Part shown: one piece after another, positions 63,572-64,000 of the stretch | Layout of the letters: the number at the start of each line of letters is the position of its first letter | How positions within the stretch are numbered: position 1 is the stretch's first letter | NCBI GenBank assembly: GCA_963749115.1 | Contig: CAVVLP010000002.1 | Coordinates: forward strand, 558,001-622,000 | Reading direction: 5' to 3' | Source: SZUA-36 sp963749115 | Lineage (GTDB): Bacteria > Pseudomonadota > Gammaproteobacteria > Xanthomonadales > SZUA-36 | DNA length: 64,000 nt | The notes under the pieces: generated by a model | Databases searched by the model: none | What the model was told of the DNA's origin: nothing | What the model saw: the letters and a program-made list of their open reading frames with translations, nothing else | Program-made: the position numbers and the translations under genes

Positions 63572-64000
63572 CTATTGACTTTCAGCAAGTGCTACAAGCG
63601 CGTCCCCGGTCAGGCGATAAGACACCCATTCATCCTGTGCTTGGGCACCTAAGGATTTGTAAAACCCTATTGCCGGTTCATTCCAGTCAAGCACACTCCA
63701 TTCCAAACGGCCGCAATGATTGGAAAGCGCAACTTGCGCCAGGTATTTCAAAAGTGCCTTACCCGCTCCCGCTCCCCTGTATTGTGGTGAAACGTACAAA
63801 TCCTCGAGATAAAGCCCGTGCTTTCCCAGCCAGGTTGAGTAATTGAAGAAATACACTGCAAAACCTACGGCCTGGTGATCTATTTCGCAAATAACGGCAC
63901 TGGTCGTTGAACCCTCGCTAAACAGGGTGTTTTTAATATCGGATTCCGTCGCAATGACCGCATCCCCGGCTTTTTCATAAATGGCAAGATCCGTTATGAA
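63572..64000 (-). CDS. GNAT family N-acetyltransferase, partial at the N-terminus
   Basis: The C-terminal 142 residues of an acetyltransferase; the beginning lies beyond the right edge. The acetyl-CoA motif is VSPQYRGAGAGKALLKYLA (R/QxxGxG/A type), preceded by AVGFAVYFFNYSTWLGKHGL and LEDLY and followed by RLEWSVLDWNEPAIGFYKSLG. The combination YFFNYSTWxGKxGLYLEDLYV is typical of the spermidine/diamine acetyltransferase-like (SSAT) branch. The substrate may be a polyamine or an amino acid analogue, which is inference. First gene of a minus-strand run with the EamA transporter. Confidence 0.88.
   Translation of the reverse strand, partial: FITDLAIYEKAGDAVIATESDIKNTLFSEGSTTSAVICEIDHQAVGFAVYFFNYSTWLGKHGLYLEDLYVSPQYRGAGAGKALLKYLAQVALSNHCGRLEWSVLDWNEPAIGFYKSLGAQAQDEWVSYRLTGDALVALAESQ

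Noticed and set aside
1..64000. CRISPR arrays, tRNA and rRNA genes, insertion sequences and prophage genes
   Set aside because: Looked for and not seen by eye: no regularly spaced repeats, no transposase or integrase motifs, no recognisable RNA genes.

Overview
The window is a stretch of a gammaproteobacterial chromosome carrying almost only core metabolism and housekeeping genes. The evidence is gene order typical of that class: rlmN-pilF-rodZ-hisS-yfgM-bamB-der; yceF/yceD-rpmF-plsX-fabH-fabD-fabG-acpP-fabF; pabC-mltG-tmk-holB-pilZ; fadJ-fadI; and sucA-sucB. An aerobic or respiring heterotroph with type IV pili (pilF, pilZ), fatty acid beta-oxidation (fadE, fadI, fadJ, fadD) and a complete oxoglutarate dehydrogenase fits the gene content. 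I cannot name a family from the sequence alone. No phage, insertion sequence, CRISPR array, rRNA or tRNA gene was recognised.

Layout. 0-8 kb: sucA-sucB (minus), purB-roxA (minus), fumC (plus). 7.7-9.1 kb: SOS operon lexA-imuA under a perfect LexA box. 9.2-14.1 kb: a minus-strand run phhB-moxR-DUF58-tgpA-slp. 14.2-18 kb: a patatin-like phospholipase converging on fadE. 18-26 kb: ndk, then the rlmN-to-der cluster, which lacks ispG at its usual place between rodZ and hisS. 26-31 kb: glutathione peroxidase, folD, fadJ-fadI. 31-43 kb: the yceF/yceD/rpmF/fatty-acid-synthesis block running into pabB-pabC-mltG-tmk-holB-pilZ. 43-48.6 kb: a class V aminotransferase, dinB, a remnant of an S10 carboxypeptidase, a zinc-free medium-chain dehydrogenase, fadD. 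48.7-53.5 kb: a GCS2-CBS fusion protein with a small lipoprotein, then a secreted PKD-domain protein. 53.5-58.6 kb: about 0.9 kb without a recognised gene, then a large Lhr helicase whose N-terminus is not visible. 58.6-64 kb: a second patatin-like protein, two hypotheticals, a cytochrome c, a gamma-class carbonic anhydrase homologue, NnrU, an EamA transporter and a partial GNAT acetyltransferase.

A strong feature of the window is the number of broken reading frames in genes that should be essential or nearly so (sucA, fumC, plsX, fabH, fabD, holB, rlmN and others). Several can be traced to single extra or missing bases, and the conserved protein continues in the next frame. This looks like uncorrected sequencing error rather than decay, and it comes in patches: long stretches such as 9-18 kb and 36-41 kb are clean. 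Coordinates for such genes are given for the whole reconstructed gene.

Most genes are tightly packed, many with 4-base ATGA or GTGA stop/start overlaps, so transcription is likely to be in long operons with translational coupling. The observations most worth checking are a FabD whose active-site serine codon reads glycine, the GCS2-CBS fusion, the lexA-imuA pair without imuB-dnaE2, the missing ispG, and the unexplained sequence in front of lhr. I did not find a clearly new defence or mobile system here.
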